DNA of 10,585 nt from an uncultured Eubacteriales bacterium (lineage in GTDB: Bacteria; Bacillota; Clostridia; Lachnospirales; CAG-274). Location of the stretch: positions 1-10,585 of the forward strand of contig CABUWB010000043.1 in the NCBI GenBank assembly GCA_902495025.1, given 5' to 3'. Below the pieces are notes generated by a model that was not told where the DNA came from, searched no databases, and saw only the letters and a program-made list of their open reading frames with translations. The position numbers and the translations under genes are program-made. Of this stretch, positions 1 through 7,631 are shown piece by piece (the stretch's first letter is position 1; the number at the start of each line of letters is the position of its first letter).

Positions 1-640
1 AAACAAGACCGTAGCCTGTAGCCTCTGTTCTTGCAAGAGAACCACCGAATGTAAGACCCTTACCTGTGAGAACACCCTCGTAAAGACCTGTAATTCTCTT
101 ATACTGACCATACATATAGCCAACCTCACGGCCGCCTACACCAATATCACCAGCAGGAACGTCAACGTCAGCACCGATGTGTCTGTAAAGCTCTGTCATA
201 AAGCTCTGGCAGAAACGCATAACCTCGTTATCGCTCTTGCCCTTAGGGTCGAAGGCAGAACCACCCTTGCCGCCGCCGATAGGAAGTCCTGTAAGAGAGT
301 TCTTGAAAATCTGCTCAAAGCCAAGGAACTTAATGATACCAAGGTTTACTGATGGGTGAAATCTTAAACCGCCCTTGTAAGGTCCTATAGCAGAGTTAAA
401 CTGTACTCTGAAACCTCTGTTTACCTGTACCTTGCCGTTATCGTCAATCCAAGGTACTCTGAACATAATCTGTCTTTCAGGCTCAACAAGTCTTTCAAGT
501 AAAGCTGCCTCCTGGAACTTAGGGTTAGCATCAATTACAGGCTTAAGGCTTGTAAGTACCTCGGTAGCTGCCTGGTGGAACTCAGGCTGAGCAGGATTCT
601 TAGCGATTAATTCGCTTAACACGCTGTCAACGTAATTCAT
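1..640 (-). CDS. gdhA: NADP-type glutamate dehydrogenase, N-terminal part (runs off the left edge)
   Basis: The enzyme reductively aminates 2-oxoglutarate with ammonium to give glutamate in the cytoplasm; the anabolic hexameric type normally has about 445-450 residues. Only residues 1-213 are in the window; the NAD(P)-binding half is missing. The start ATG at 640 follows an AAGGAGG Shine-Dalgarno 7 bases upstream. The substrate domain is easily recognised: PYKGGLRFHPSVN (86-99), FKNSL with K113, GGGKGG with K125, and VPAGDIGVGGREVGY (161-175) with the catalytic D165. These positions match the Clostridium symbiosum GDH numbering K89/K113/K125/D165. One deviation: residue 129, after GGS, is Ala where I recall Asp in most relatives (GGSDFDP). 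The gene has its own promoter and leader, is separated from the phage operon by a terminator, and is taken as host DNA. Assignment to the GDH family is secure; NADP preference is inferred from similarity to the anabolic class. Confidence 0.96.
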   Translation of the reverse strand, partial: MNYVDSVLSELIAKNPAQPEFHQAATEVLTSLKPVIDANPKFQEAALLERLVEPERQIMFRVPWIDDNGKVQVNRGFRVQFNSAIGPYKGGLRFHPSVNLGIIKFLGFEQIFKNSLTGLPIGGGKGGSAFDPKGKSDNEVMRFCQSFMTELYRHIGADVDVPAGDIGVGGREVGYMYGQYKRITGLYEGVLTGKGLTFGGSLARTEATGYGLV

Positions 641-807
641 AAAAAAGTCCTCCTTAATAATTGTAAAATACAATTCCTCTGTGCATTTTACTTAATATGT
701 TATTGGTTGTATGCAGCTTGGTGGTGCAAGCGCAAAAAAATAGTTGCAAAACACCCGCACAGGGCGCCCCACAGCTAAATATTTTTCAGTGCTTTGCTCT
801 GCATCTT
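641..807 (-). promoter_or_regulatory. gdhA 5' leader, about 167 nt, possibly structured
   Basis: Assuming transcription starts about 7 bases after the -10 hexamer, the gdhA mRNA has an unusually long leader. Visible elements: a 6-bp long-range pairing, ATGCAG (804-799) with CTGCAT (716-711), which would close most of the leader; a local hairpin CGCCC/GGGTG near 742-757; and a U-run (721-740 region) followed by GCGCTTGCACC, which can pair GGTG with CACC around it. A ten-codon mini-ORF (804-775, ATG to TAG, MQSKALKNI) begins right at the predicted 5' end without a Shine-Dalgarno. I do not recognise a known riboswitch class, and pairings this short can arise by chance. The gdhA ribosome binding site lies at 646-653. 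Confidence 0.4.
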
Positions 808-814
808 AAATTAA

Positions 815-843
815 ATTATACATACCTTAAACACACTTGTCAA
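815..843 (-). promoter_or_regulatory. gdhA promoter, consensus sigma-A type
   Basis: On the minus strand TTGACA (843-838) is separated by exactly 17 bases from TATAAT (820-815). Both hexamers match the housekeeping sigma consensus. The DNA just upstream (844-930) is rich in A and T runs and could act as an UP element. The predicted start of transcription is near 808. It faces gdhA, and no other gene lies between. Confidence 0.85.
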
Positions 844-1000
844 TAAATTTTAGTTGAAAAATAACCAAAACTTTAAAATTTTGTTAGTTTTAAACAAAAT
901 AATGTAATTTTTTTATACAAAACAACATTTTTATAGACCAACTGTAAGCTGGCACTACATTTGTCAAATTTTTGCATAATTGCTGTCAAAAACTGAAACA
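844..1000. promoter_or_regulatory. Intergenic stretch upstream of the gdhA promoter; candidate operator and direct repeat
   Basis: No gene is visible here. Two signals stand out. An imperfect dyad, CCAACT-GTA-AGCTGG (938-952, one mismatch), lies about 95 bp upstream of the gdhA -35. A TGTCAAA direct repeat (962-968 and 984-990) has its copies 22 bp apart, about two helical turns. On the minus strand the repeat reads TTTGACA, but neither copy has a -10 at proper spacing, so these are not called promoters. A host-phage attachment junction could also lie in this stretch, but it cannot be found without the other prophage end. Confidence 0.3.
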
Positions 1001-1058
1001 AAAAAAATAATGTACCTGCTTTTTAAGCTAACCTACTCAGCAGATACATTATTTTTTT
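1001..1058 (-). terminator. Intrinsic terminator at the end of the tail operon (possibly bidirectional)
   Basis: A long inverted repeat has arms 1001-1020 and 1039-1058 (20 positions, one C/A mismatch at 1015/1044) around an 18-base loop. The outer part is A7 pairing with T7, the core is TAATGTA/TACATTA, and the inner part is CTGCT/AGCAG. On the minus strand the hairpin ends in a run of seven T and lies 26 bases past the stop of the last tail gene. Because the outer arms are A-run and T-run, it could also stop plus-strand transcription. Confidence 0.8.
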
Positions 1059-1083
1059 GTTTTCATGTTATTCTAAATAAGAT

Positions 1084-1773
1084 TTAAACTTGTTTTATAA
1101 ATACCAAAGGTATCAAACCACTATCTTTCTTGTAATATGCGGTAAGTGGTATTAAACCGTTTTCTGTTTTTAAAAATATATTAGCATCTCCTACTACAAC
1201 CTCTGCGAATCCCCACGACCAAGGATAGCCGTTATTATTAGCATCTATCTTCCAGCTATTTAATGGCTTAGGTAGGTCGTATCCTGTAAAGATGCTTTTG
1301 TCTGGCGAATATCCGGGTAAATATGGATAACCGTCGTTTTCATCTGTAATTTGTATAAACTGTTCTGTAGTAGCCGTTATCTCAGACACAACATTGCCCG
1401 AACCAGCTCCTTTAACCCATGAAACGAATGAATTCTGTGATGCATCAGAATTCAAGTAGTACGTCATGTTTGAGCCGCTTGAAAAACTTATTTCAAGCAA
1501 ATCCATCCAATTCATCTTCAAGTTCGGTGTCCACGTATATACGTTTCCTGTTAAATCATCGTTTGTAATTGTTATATCTAATATATTTGTACTGTTATGG
1601 TAAACTTTAAGTTTTGCGGAAGCTGTTTTTGATGAGTCAGTTATAGCGAGTTTAAATTTAATTTTATTCAGAACGGTTTCGCCATCATTTAAAACCCTGT
1701 AATATCCGTTTCTTGTTGAGTTAACATAACTACCTGTATCCGTTTCAAGATTAAAAGTTCTTGTAATGCTCAT
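1084..1773 (-). CDS. Putative tail-tip/fibre protein, last gene of the tail operon
   Basis: The start is set at the ATG at 1773, giving 229 residues; it overlaps the preceding stop as TAATG, with GGTGAT just upstream. An in-frame TTG at 1785 would add four residues. Residues 1-130 look beta-rich, with many Ser, Thr and Asn and alternating hydrophobics. The rest carries two related motifs, ITDENDGYPYLPGY (142-155) and WKIDANNNGYPWSWGF (174-189), and ends in a tandem GLIPL pair (206-210 and 219-223). The (N/D)GYP pattern resembles segments seen after GLUG-like repeats in Firmicutes surface proteins. It has no enzymatic motif, signal peptide or membrane span. Its place at the distal end of the operon suggests a receptor-binding or tail-tip role, but I recognise no specific family. 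Confidence 0.65.
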   Translation of the reverse strand: MSITRTFNLETDTGSYVNSTRNGYYRVLNDGETVLNKIKFKLAITDSSKTASAKLKVYHNSTNILDITITNDDLTGNVYTWTPNLKMNWMDLLEISFSSGSNMTYYLNSDASQNSFVSWVKGAGSGNVVSEITATTEQFIQITDENDGYPYLPGYSPDKSIFTGYDLPKPLNSWKIDANNNGYPWSWGFAEVVVGDANIFLKTENGLIPLTAYYKKDSGLIPLVFIKQV

Positions 1774-2711
1774 TAAATCACCCAACCTTGGCTTCTAAGC
1801 CATTCAGCCGATTTTAATTCTTCAGTTGTTGCTGTCGCTGTAGCATATGACGTGTCACCGAGTTTATCACTGTTTGCTAAAACACAGTATGCACTTATTG
1901 TCCCATTTCCTGACTTATATATTATCTGTTTCCAGTTAGTTTCCGATAATAATTCTATTGATGCATAGCAATATGACAAATTTCCGCCTCCACTGCCGCT
2001 GAACGCACATAGCCCTGCATTTCCTGTGCCTATAAAATCTGCCAAAGTTGATATATTATACATATAAGTAATATATGTTGTTGTATAATTTGAACCTGAA
2101 TAGACTGTTCTACAATACGGATTCGAAGATAGTCCCGTTCCAGTTATATTAATTCCTATATGTCTTAATCGATATACTGTTGTTTTTGATGATGTTCCTG
2201 ATGTTCTGCAATGTAACATATATAGATAGCGAGCATTCCATATTCCACTCACTAAGATTTTCGAAAAATTAAACACGCATCCTCCAAGAGTACCTGATGT
2301 ATAGAAAAATGCACAATCACTTGTTGTGGAAATGAACATACAATTATTCTTAACAATAATTTCTGACATCGAAAATTCGTATCCGCTCGCAACGGTAAAT
2401 TTAAATAGGTATAAACTTGCCCCTGTTACCGTTATCGAACAATTATCAAACGTTAGTTGTGATACAGAGCCGCCGTTAAGCGTAATAAAATTAAATGTCT
2501 GTAACTTAGACCAAGCAATATTTTTTATAACGTGTCCGTTACCATAAATATTTGCATAAATCGCTGCTGTTCCGCCAAAATCATCGACATCCGAAAAATC
2601 CAAATCGTCATTTATAACTATTTCTAACGGAGCATCCGCAGTGCCTATTGCATCATCTGAAAGATTTGCAAGTGCTATAAAATCCGCAGCTGTATTAATT
2701 TCAATTGACAT
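1773..2711 (-). CDS. Putative tail fibre protein, beta-helix/GLUG-like
   Basis: This 312-residue protein starts with ATG directly after the TAA stop of the hub gene; GAGGCGGTGA inside the hub's last codons provides the ribosome binding site. The N-terminus (INTAADFIALANL...DDAIGTADAPLEIVINDDLDFSD) has the pattern of right-handed beta-helix/GLUG-type surface proteins, in which a short helix is followed by short beta rungs such as YGNGHVIKNI and GGSVSQLTFDNCSITVTG. The C-terminus LKSAEWLRSQGW is also typical of such proteins. It holds nine cysteines (91, 124, 133, 145, 168, 200, 235, 248, 276), many for an extracellular phage protein. It most likely forms a shaft or host-binding fibre attached to the hub. 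No depolymerase active site is evident. Confidence 0.7.
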   Translation of the reverse strand: MSIEINTAADFIALANLSDDAIGTADAPLEIVINDDLDFSDVDDFGGTAAIYANIYGNGHVIKNIAWSKLQTFNFITLNGGSVSQLTFDNCSITVTGASLYLFKFTVASGYEFSMSEIIVKNNCMFISTTSDCAFFYTSGTLGGCVFNFSKILVSGIWNARYLYMLHCRTSGTSSKTTVYRLRHIGINITGTGLSSNPYCRTVYSGSNYTTTYITYMYNISTLADFIGTGNAGLCAFSGSGGGNLSYCYASIELLSETNWKQIIYKSGNGTISAYCVLANSDKLGDTSYATATATTEELKSAEWLRSQGWVI

Positions 2712-4559
2712 TTACGTCACCGCCTCTTTGAAAATAATTGTTCCGACTTGCAAATCGGATACGTCTGATATGTCTGACCTTACCACTATCGGGTGCATTT
2801 GCGTTAATTTTGATGCCTTAACAAGATACGGCGCATCATCTTTAATTGCAATGCCGTACTCCAATCCGTCCGTTCGACTTTTGTAGACGAATCTACCACT
2901 ATCGGCATCTTTAACGAAATAATACTTACCATTGCCGCTGTCGTCACCAGTGCCAAATACCAGCTCAGGTTCGCCTGTTCCGCTCGAATTAAGCGGAAAG
3001 CCTAAACTGCATTTAACATATTCAGCAGTAGTTTTCCTAACCTTAACAGTATACAGCTCTTCAAACTCAGCATCAGTAAGTCCCTCCGGGCGTTCCGATA
3101 CAGCTATTGTTAAAGGACTTGTATATGTAAAAAACTTATGTGCATTGGCACCCGTTACTGCCGTCCAATAGAGCTTTTGACCGTTAGGGTCTTTATAGTC
3201 CTCTGTTTCGCTATTGCTTAATTCCGCTTCAATTACCTTAATGTTATCATCAAAAATACGGATATACTTACGCAGTTGCTTATATGTTTTGGTAGTATCA
3301 AGTGCATCAAAATTAGTTTCCATAAACTGTACAAGCATATATCTTGCAAAGCACCAAATTGATTGCATTGTTTCAGATTTAATTACATTTTCATTTACTA
3401 TGGTTACACCAATTTCGGGAAGATTATCAAGCGTAGCTTTTACTTCCTCGGCTGTCTTTTGCGCCGTTTCGGCTGTAGTTTTAGCCTCGTCAGCTGTCTT
3501 TTTAGTTGTTTTAACCTGCTCGCTTAACGTCTGTCCGCAGCTGCCTTTGCTTGTTGTGCTTAAATCTGCATACGCCGCAAGTGTACCGCTCAGACCTCCG
3601 TCATAGCTGATAGTTTTATCTAATATTACACTTGTAAATGTGTTACCATTTACATCAGTTATGCTAATACCGTCACCCAAATCTAAAGCAGGGTTACAGC
3701 TATACTCCAACTCATAGGGACGATAATCTGTTTTTGCCATAGCTACTCTTATACCACTTATAGCACTCTCTGCTATATCTTTATTGCAAAGCAGTGGATT
3801 ATCAGATATTATGTACTCACACTCGCCGTCAACCGACCATGCTAGCTCCTTATCACCACTCATAATATATAATGTATTGACACCAGCAAAATCGCTTTCG
3901 GCAACCTTTAATGAATAATAATCACTTGGCTTTATTTCATACGCATGTGCTTTATAGCTTATCAATTTAAGCTTGCCATGCCTGTCTGCTATCCAACAGC
4001 CACCTGCAAGCTCTGCAATATAACCTAATGCTGTTCTGCAGGTTATATCTCCCCATTCTGGCATACTTTCGATTATAAGGCTGTCATTTACAAAGGCATC
4101 TTCTGACAACTCCAGCTCACACACTGCCGCAATATCCATTGCAACAGCTCTGACCGTATTGGGGTATATATCTGCAGGGATATAATCTACCTCTGTCTGA
4201 GCTACTGCATCATAGCCGCTTAAAGATATGATGTTATCCTCTGTATCAACAGTATCTATTTTAAAAATTCCAAGCGGTATATCTTCTTCTGTCCCATCTT
4301 TAAATTCAAGCGTAAACATTATTTCAACATTCTGATTTTTAAAAGAAATTCCCGAATATTTCCCCTCAAAATTTGCAATTTCTGCATTCATTTGTGCAGA
4401 TATTACATTGCCAATTTCAAAGTCAGAGTTGGAAATTGACTGAGAAATTTCAAGCTTGTTTAAATATTCCACCTCATTATTTCCTATAATAAGGCTGCAT
4501 CTTAAAGTACGTTCATAAGCCTTAATCGATGTAAGAAAATCATCAGAAACATTGTACAT
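2712..4559 (-). CDS. Tail hub/baseplate protein with coiled coil and distal C-terminal domain
   Basis: This 615-residue protein starts with ATG at 4559; the AGGTG ribosome binding site follows the stop of the small tail gene (4568). Residues 1 to about 335 resemble hub proteins of Firmicutes siphophages: an opening helix (FLTSIKAYERTLRC), beta segments including IPLGIFKIDTVDTEDNIISLSGYDA (95-118), and a later region with DLGDGISITDVNGNTFTSVILDKTISYDGG (293-322). A heptad-like segment at about 343-380 (SEQVKTTKKTADEAKTTAETAQKTAEEV) is a likely trimeric coiled coil. Residues 390-615 form a separate C-terminal domain that I do not recognise. It lies where A118-like phages encode the protein joining the tape measure/tail tip to receptor-binding proteins. 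I see no clear peptidase or lysozyme motif. Confidence 0.8.
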   Translation of the reverse strand: MYNVSDDFLTSIKAYERTLRCSLIIGNNEVEYLNKLEISQSISNSDFEIGNVISAQMNAEIANFEGKYSGISFKNQNVEIMFTLEFKDGTEEDIPLGIFKIDTVDTEDNIISLSGYDAVAQTEVDYIPADIYPNTVRAVAMDIAAVCELELSEDAFVNDSLIIESMPEWGDITCRTALGYIAELAGGCWIADRHGKLKLISYKAHAYEIKPSDYYSLKVAESDFAGVNTLYIMSGDKELAWSVDGECEYIISDNPLLCNKDIAESAISGIRVAMAKTDYRPYELEYSCNPALDLGDGISITDVNGNTFTSVILDKTISYDGGLSGTLAAYADLSTTSKGSCGQTLSEQVKTTKKTADEAKTTAETAQKTAEEVKATLDNLPEIGVTIVNENVIKSETMQSIWCFARYMLVQFMETNFDALDTTKTYKQLRKYIRIFDDNIKVIEAELSNSETEDYKDPNGQKLYWTAVTGANAHKFFTYTSPLTIAVSERPEGLTDAEFEELYTVKVRKTTAEYVKCSLGFPLNSSGTGEPELVFGTGDDSGNGKYYFVKDADSGRFVYKSRTDGLEYGIAIKDDAPYLVKASKLTQMHPIVVRSDISDVSDLQVGTIIFKEAVT

Positions 4560-4567
4560 AAAAACAC

Positions 4568-4918
4568 CTACTTTTCAATAAAGCTCATCTCCAATCCTGA
4601 CCAGCCTGCAACACCATCTTTGACAGTATATACAGGGGATGTGCGGTCGCCTACATAGAATTGTAAGGACACACTCGTGCCCCATTCGGGGTCCGGGTAA
4701 GTACACGTAAAAAATTTAGCTTTAACTGCCTTTAGCAATAAGCTCATATCAGCAGCAGAAAGGAAGCTCCATTTAAGCTGAAGCTTCCTTTTAACCGCAA
4801 TTCTGTCCCTGTGCATTATTCCGTCCGCTGACCTGCCACTTTTGGAGCTGTCAATATCACTGATTGTGCAAATCATATCTGTAGGTGTAGGCATATCTGC
4901 ACCATTAATTTTCAGCAT
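4568..4918 (-). CDS. Small tail protein, DUF6711-like
   Basis: This protein has 116 residues. The start ATG at 4918 is preceded by AGGAGGTGA, which begins in the stop codon of the tape measure gene, so translation is coupled. The opening MLKINGADMPTPTDM, the central SGRSADGIMHRDRIAVKRKLQLKW (32-55) and the end DGVAGWSGLEMSFIEK match the pattern I associate with DUF6711, a small phage tail family found directly after the tape measure gene in Firmicutes siphophages. It takes the position of the distal tail protein in other siphophages and probably builds part of the tail tip between tube and hub. No membrane segment or catalytic motif is present. Family placement is from memory; the exact role is inferred from position. 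Confidence 0.75.
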   Translation of the reverse strand: MLKINGADMPTPTDMICTISDIDSSKSGRSADGIMHRDRIAVKRKLQLKWSFLSAADMSLLLKAVKAKFFTCTYPDPEWGTSVSLQFYVGDRTSPVYTVKDGVAGWSGLEMSFIEK

Positions 4919-4929
4919 ATAGTCACCTC

Positions 4930-7620
4930 CTAAAATTCAAGCCTAAGTCTGCCATTTTGTTTTTTTAGGGCATTTAAGCTGTCAAGTACAACCTTACCAA
5001 ATTTAACACCGCCTATCTCAATTATAATCTCAATAGGAGTATTGTCATAATGGCTGCCGCCACTGTTACCCTGCGACATAATAAGCATTGCAATCTTGCC
5101 TGCAAGCTCATCAATCCAGCCTGTATTGTTCTCCAAAGGCATAACCGCCTCACGACCTGCCTCACCTACCATGGCAAGGGTAGGCTGCTTTACAATGCCG
5201 CCCTGTGCAAGCTTTTGTATTGTAGGAATATTAAAATTAATTGTTTCGCCGCCAAGAATATCAGGCAGCTCAATCTTCAACTTTTCGTTAATCCCTTTTA
5301 TAAATTTGTTAATATAGTCGATAATTCCATTAACATTGTCCTTAGTTATTTGTTTAATGTCAGAGCCAAGCTGCTTTAATACATTTTTAATTGTATCACC
5401 TTTAAGTCCGTTTATGATTACGTCCATACCTGTAGACCAGTTATCTTGAAAGTCCTCAAAACTTTCGAGCAGCAGTATAATTGCATCCGCTATATCGTTA
5501 AAGAGGTCAAGAGATTTCCCCAAACCATCATTGGCTTTTCTTGAAAAATCAATGATGGAATTGCCGCTCTCTTCCGCACCATCTGCAATCGTTGTACCAA
5601 ATTTATCTGCAAACCATTCAACAAACGGCGTAACAACATTTTTCCAAAGCAGACCTATAATAGTCCCAAACTTGCCAATAAGATTAATGGATTTGTTAAT
5701 GTTAGGCTGCACTGACTCTTCATACATGGATTTCCAATCATCCGCTAAATTCTGAAGCACAGGTGACATATCATTGTTATACCAATCGAGGATAGCGGCT
5801 CCCATTCTGCTTGTGCCTGCTTCAAAATCGTCAAACATCGGTACAATATATGTATCAAATGCTATTTGAGCCGCCGCAAAGGTTTCATCTACAGATTTTT
5901 TAAACGTACCCGTAATCGTTTCTATTGGCTTTAATGTATTTTCAACAGCTAACTTGAATGCGTCCTTATTGTCTATAAATGGCTGTGTAATAGACCAAAA
6001 CAATCCACTGCCAAACTGTAATCCTAAAGATGCCAAACCTAAAAATGTATTTCCAAATATACCTATTATATTTGCTGTTATCTGCTGACCCGTTTCATCA
6101 CCAAACACACTGAATACATCTGCAAAAGCTGTTGAAAAGTTACCTGCCTGCAATGATATATTGGATGCACTGTCATAAATACTCTTTATTCTGTCAGATA
6201 TAAAACCTTCATTCTCCTCTAAGTATTTATCAACTCCGCCAATTATATTCTGAGCAATCGTTGTTCCTATGCTTATGCCAGCGCCATTAATCTGCCCAGA
6301 CGAAAAAGCAAAACTTTTAATGAAATTATTAGCAGCTGCAATAACTTCAGGGTCATTAAAAATATCCGCTAATGACTTTTTAATTCCAAGCAAATCCTCT
6401 TTTATGCCCTGTAATCTTTGCTTATAATTGCCACCAATGCCTACATTTAAGCCGTTTTTAAATAGTGTTTGCAGCTCATTATATTTGCTTTTAATACTGT
6501 CAAGCACCTTATTAATCTCTGCGCCTATACCAGACATTGACTGATTAACAGCATTTACATTAGCCCCTGTCTGAGGTATAGCAGGAGATATATCCGCTGT
6601 CGCATCTTCATCATCTCCAAGACTAAGTATATTTATTTCATCAAAGCCCATAAGAGCCTTTTTTGTCTTTTCTGCACTTTTTCCAATATTTGCAACAGCG
6701 TTGTCGGCTGCTCCTGCAGCTGATGCCGCCGCAGATAAATCTGCTGCAAGATTACCTGTTGCGCTTTCAGAGCTTGTATTGCCTGTTATTGTATCAATAA
6801 ATTGTCTGAAAGCCGTTGCCGCCTGTATCAGCTTTGTAATAATACTGTTAAGCACAGTAATAACAGGTGTTGCAACCGCAATAAAAGCCTGTCCAAGCTC
6901 AGCCTTAAAGGAGTTAAAATTCTCCTTTAAAATCCTCATCTGATTAGCCCATCCACTTGACGTCCTTGCAAAATCTCCTTGTGCATCAGCCGTAACCGAC
7001 ATAAGGTAATTATATCTTAAAAGTGCTTGTTGCTGTTGTGTCATGGAATTATATGCAGTTTTTATACCCTGCGAAAGAGCGTAAGCCTCAAGATTTGCAA
7101 CAGACATATTAATACCAAGCTGTTTAAGAGGCTCAGTTTCACCTCTTATACCACTGCGGATTTTTTCAAATGCCGTTTGGTTGTCAAGATTATAAAAGGA
7201 TGCCATATCGGCAGAAAGTCCCGTTATGCTTTTTGACATTTCCAGTGCTGATTTTGTAGTAAAGCCCATACTTTTAAGCATAGCTCCCATTGTAGAGCTA
7301 TACTGCTTGGCACTGGTTTCCGATAAACCAAACTGCGTAATGGCATTTTTAGCAAAGGTATTAATATCATTGCTCATACTGCCAAAGGTAACATCAACAA
7401 CATTCTGTACCTCTTTGAGGTCAGAACCTAAGTCGATACAGCTTTTTGTAAAAGCGACGACTGAGCCTGCAGCAATAACAGAACCAAGCACCTTTCCTAC
7501 GCCTGCAAAAGCACTTTTTGCTTGGCTTGCCGCATAATTGCCTATGCCATTAAGTTCTCTGCCAAAATCATTTTTATTAACTCGTAATCCTAAATTAATA
7601 GCACCTACAGATGTACTCAA
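4930..7620 (-). CDS. Tail tape measure protein
   Basis: This is the largest gene, 896 residues. Translation starts at TTG (7620), supported by a nearly ideal AGGAGGTGA five to six bases upstream, between the Gp15-like stop (7632) and the start. Residues about 30-270 carry the TP901-type tape-measure core: a hydrophobic segment GVGKVLGSVIAAGSVVAFTK, then SDLKEVQNVVDVTFGSM, GLSADMASFYN, LGINM and SSGWANQMRILKENFNSF. Later come hydrophobic stretches (VITVLNSIITKLIQAA) and long helical regions. The C-terminus has the common tape-measure motif GGIVKQPTLAMVGEAGREAVMPLE (about 807-830). The protein sets tail length and is ejected or acts in the tail lumen during DNA entry. By the usual rule of about 0.15 nm per residue the tail would be about 130 nm, which implies a siphovirus. 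Confidence 0.95.
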   Translation of the reverse strand: MSTSVGAINLGLRVNKNDFGRELNGIGNYAASQAKSAFAGVGKVLGSVIAAGSVVAFTKSCIDLGSDLKEVQNVVDVTFGSMSNDINTFAKNAITQFGLSETSAKQYSSTMGAMLKSMGFTTKSALEMSKSITGLSADMASFYNLDNQTAFEKIRSGIRGETEPLKQLGINMSVANLEAYALSQGIKTAYNSMTQQQQALLRYNYLMSVTADAQGDFARTSSGWANQMRILKENFNSFKAELGQAFIAVATPVITVLNSIITKLIQAATAFRQFIDTITGNTSSESATGNLAADLSAAASAAGAADNAVANIGKSAEKTKKALMGFDEINILSLGDDEDATADISPAIPQTGANVNAVNQSMSGIGAEINKVLDSIKSKYNELQTLFKNGLNVGIGGNYKQRLQGIKEDLLGIKKSLADIFNDPEVIAAANNFIKSFAFSSGQINGAGISIGTTIAQNIIGGVDKYLEENEGFISDRIKSIYDSASNISLQAGNFSTAFADVFSVFGDETGQQITANIIGIFGNTFLGLASLGLQFGSGLFWSITQPFIDNKDAFKLAVENTLKPIETITGTFKKSVDETFAAAQIAFDTYIVPMFDDFEAGTSRMGAAILDWYNNDMSPVLQNLADDWKSMYEESVQPNINKSINLIGKFGTIIGLLWKNVVTPFVEWFADKFGTTIADGAEESGNSIIDFSRKANDGLGKSLDLFNDIADAIILLLESFEDFQDNWSTGMDVIINGLKGDTIKNVLKQLGSDIKQITKDNVNGIIDYINKFIKGINEKLKIELPDILGGETINFNIPTIQKLAQGGIVKQPTLAMVGEAGREAVMPLENNTGWIDELAGKIAMLIMSQGNSGGSHYDNTPIEIIIEIGGVKFGKVVLDSLNALKKQNGRLRLEF

Positions 7621-7631
7621 GCCATCACCTC

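Noticed and set aside
962..990. Two additional TTGACA hexamers upstream of gdhA as extra promoters
   Set aside because: Neither has a -10-like sequence at acceptable spacing on the minus strand.
1084..2711. Fibre genes as targets of a diversity-generating retroelement
   Set aside because: No reverse transcriptase, template repeat or near-duplicate variable repeat is visible in the window.
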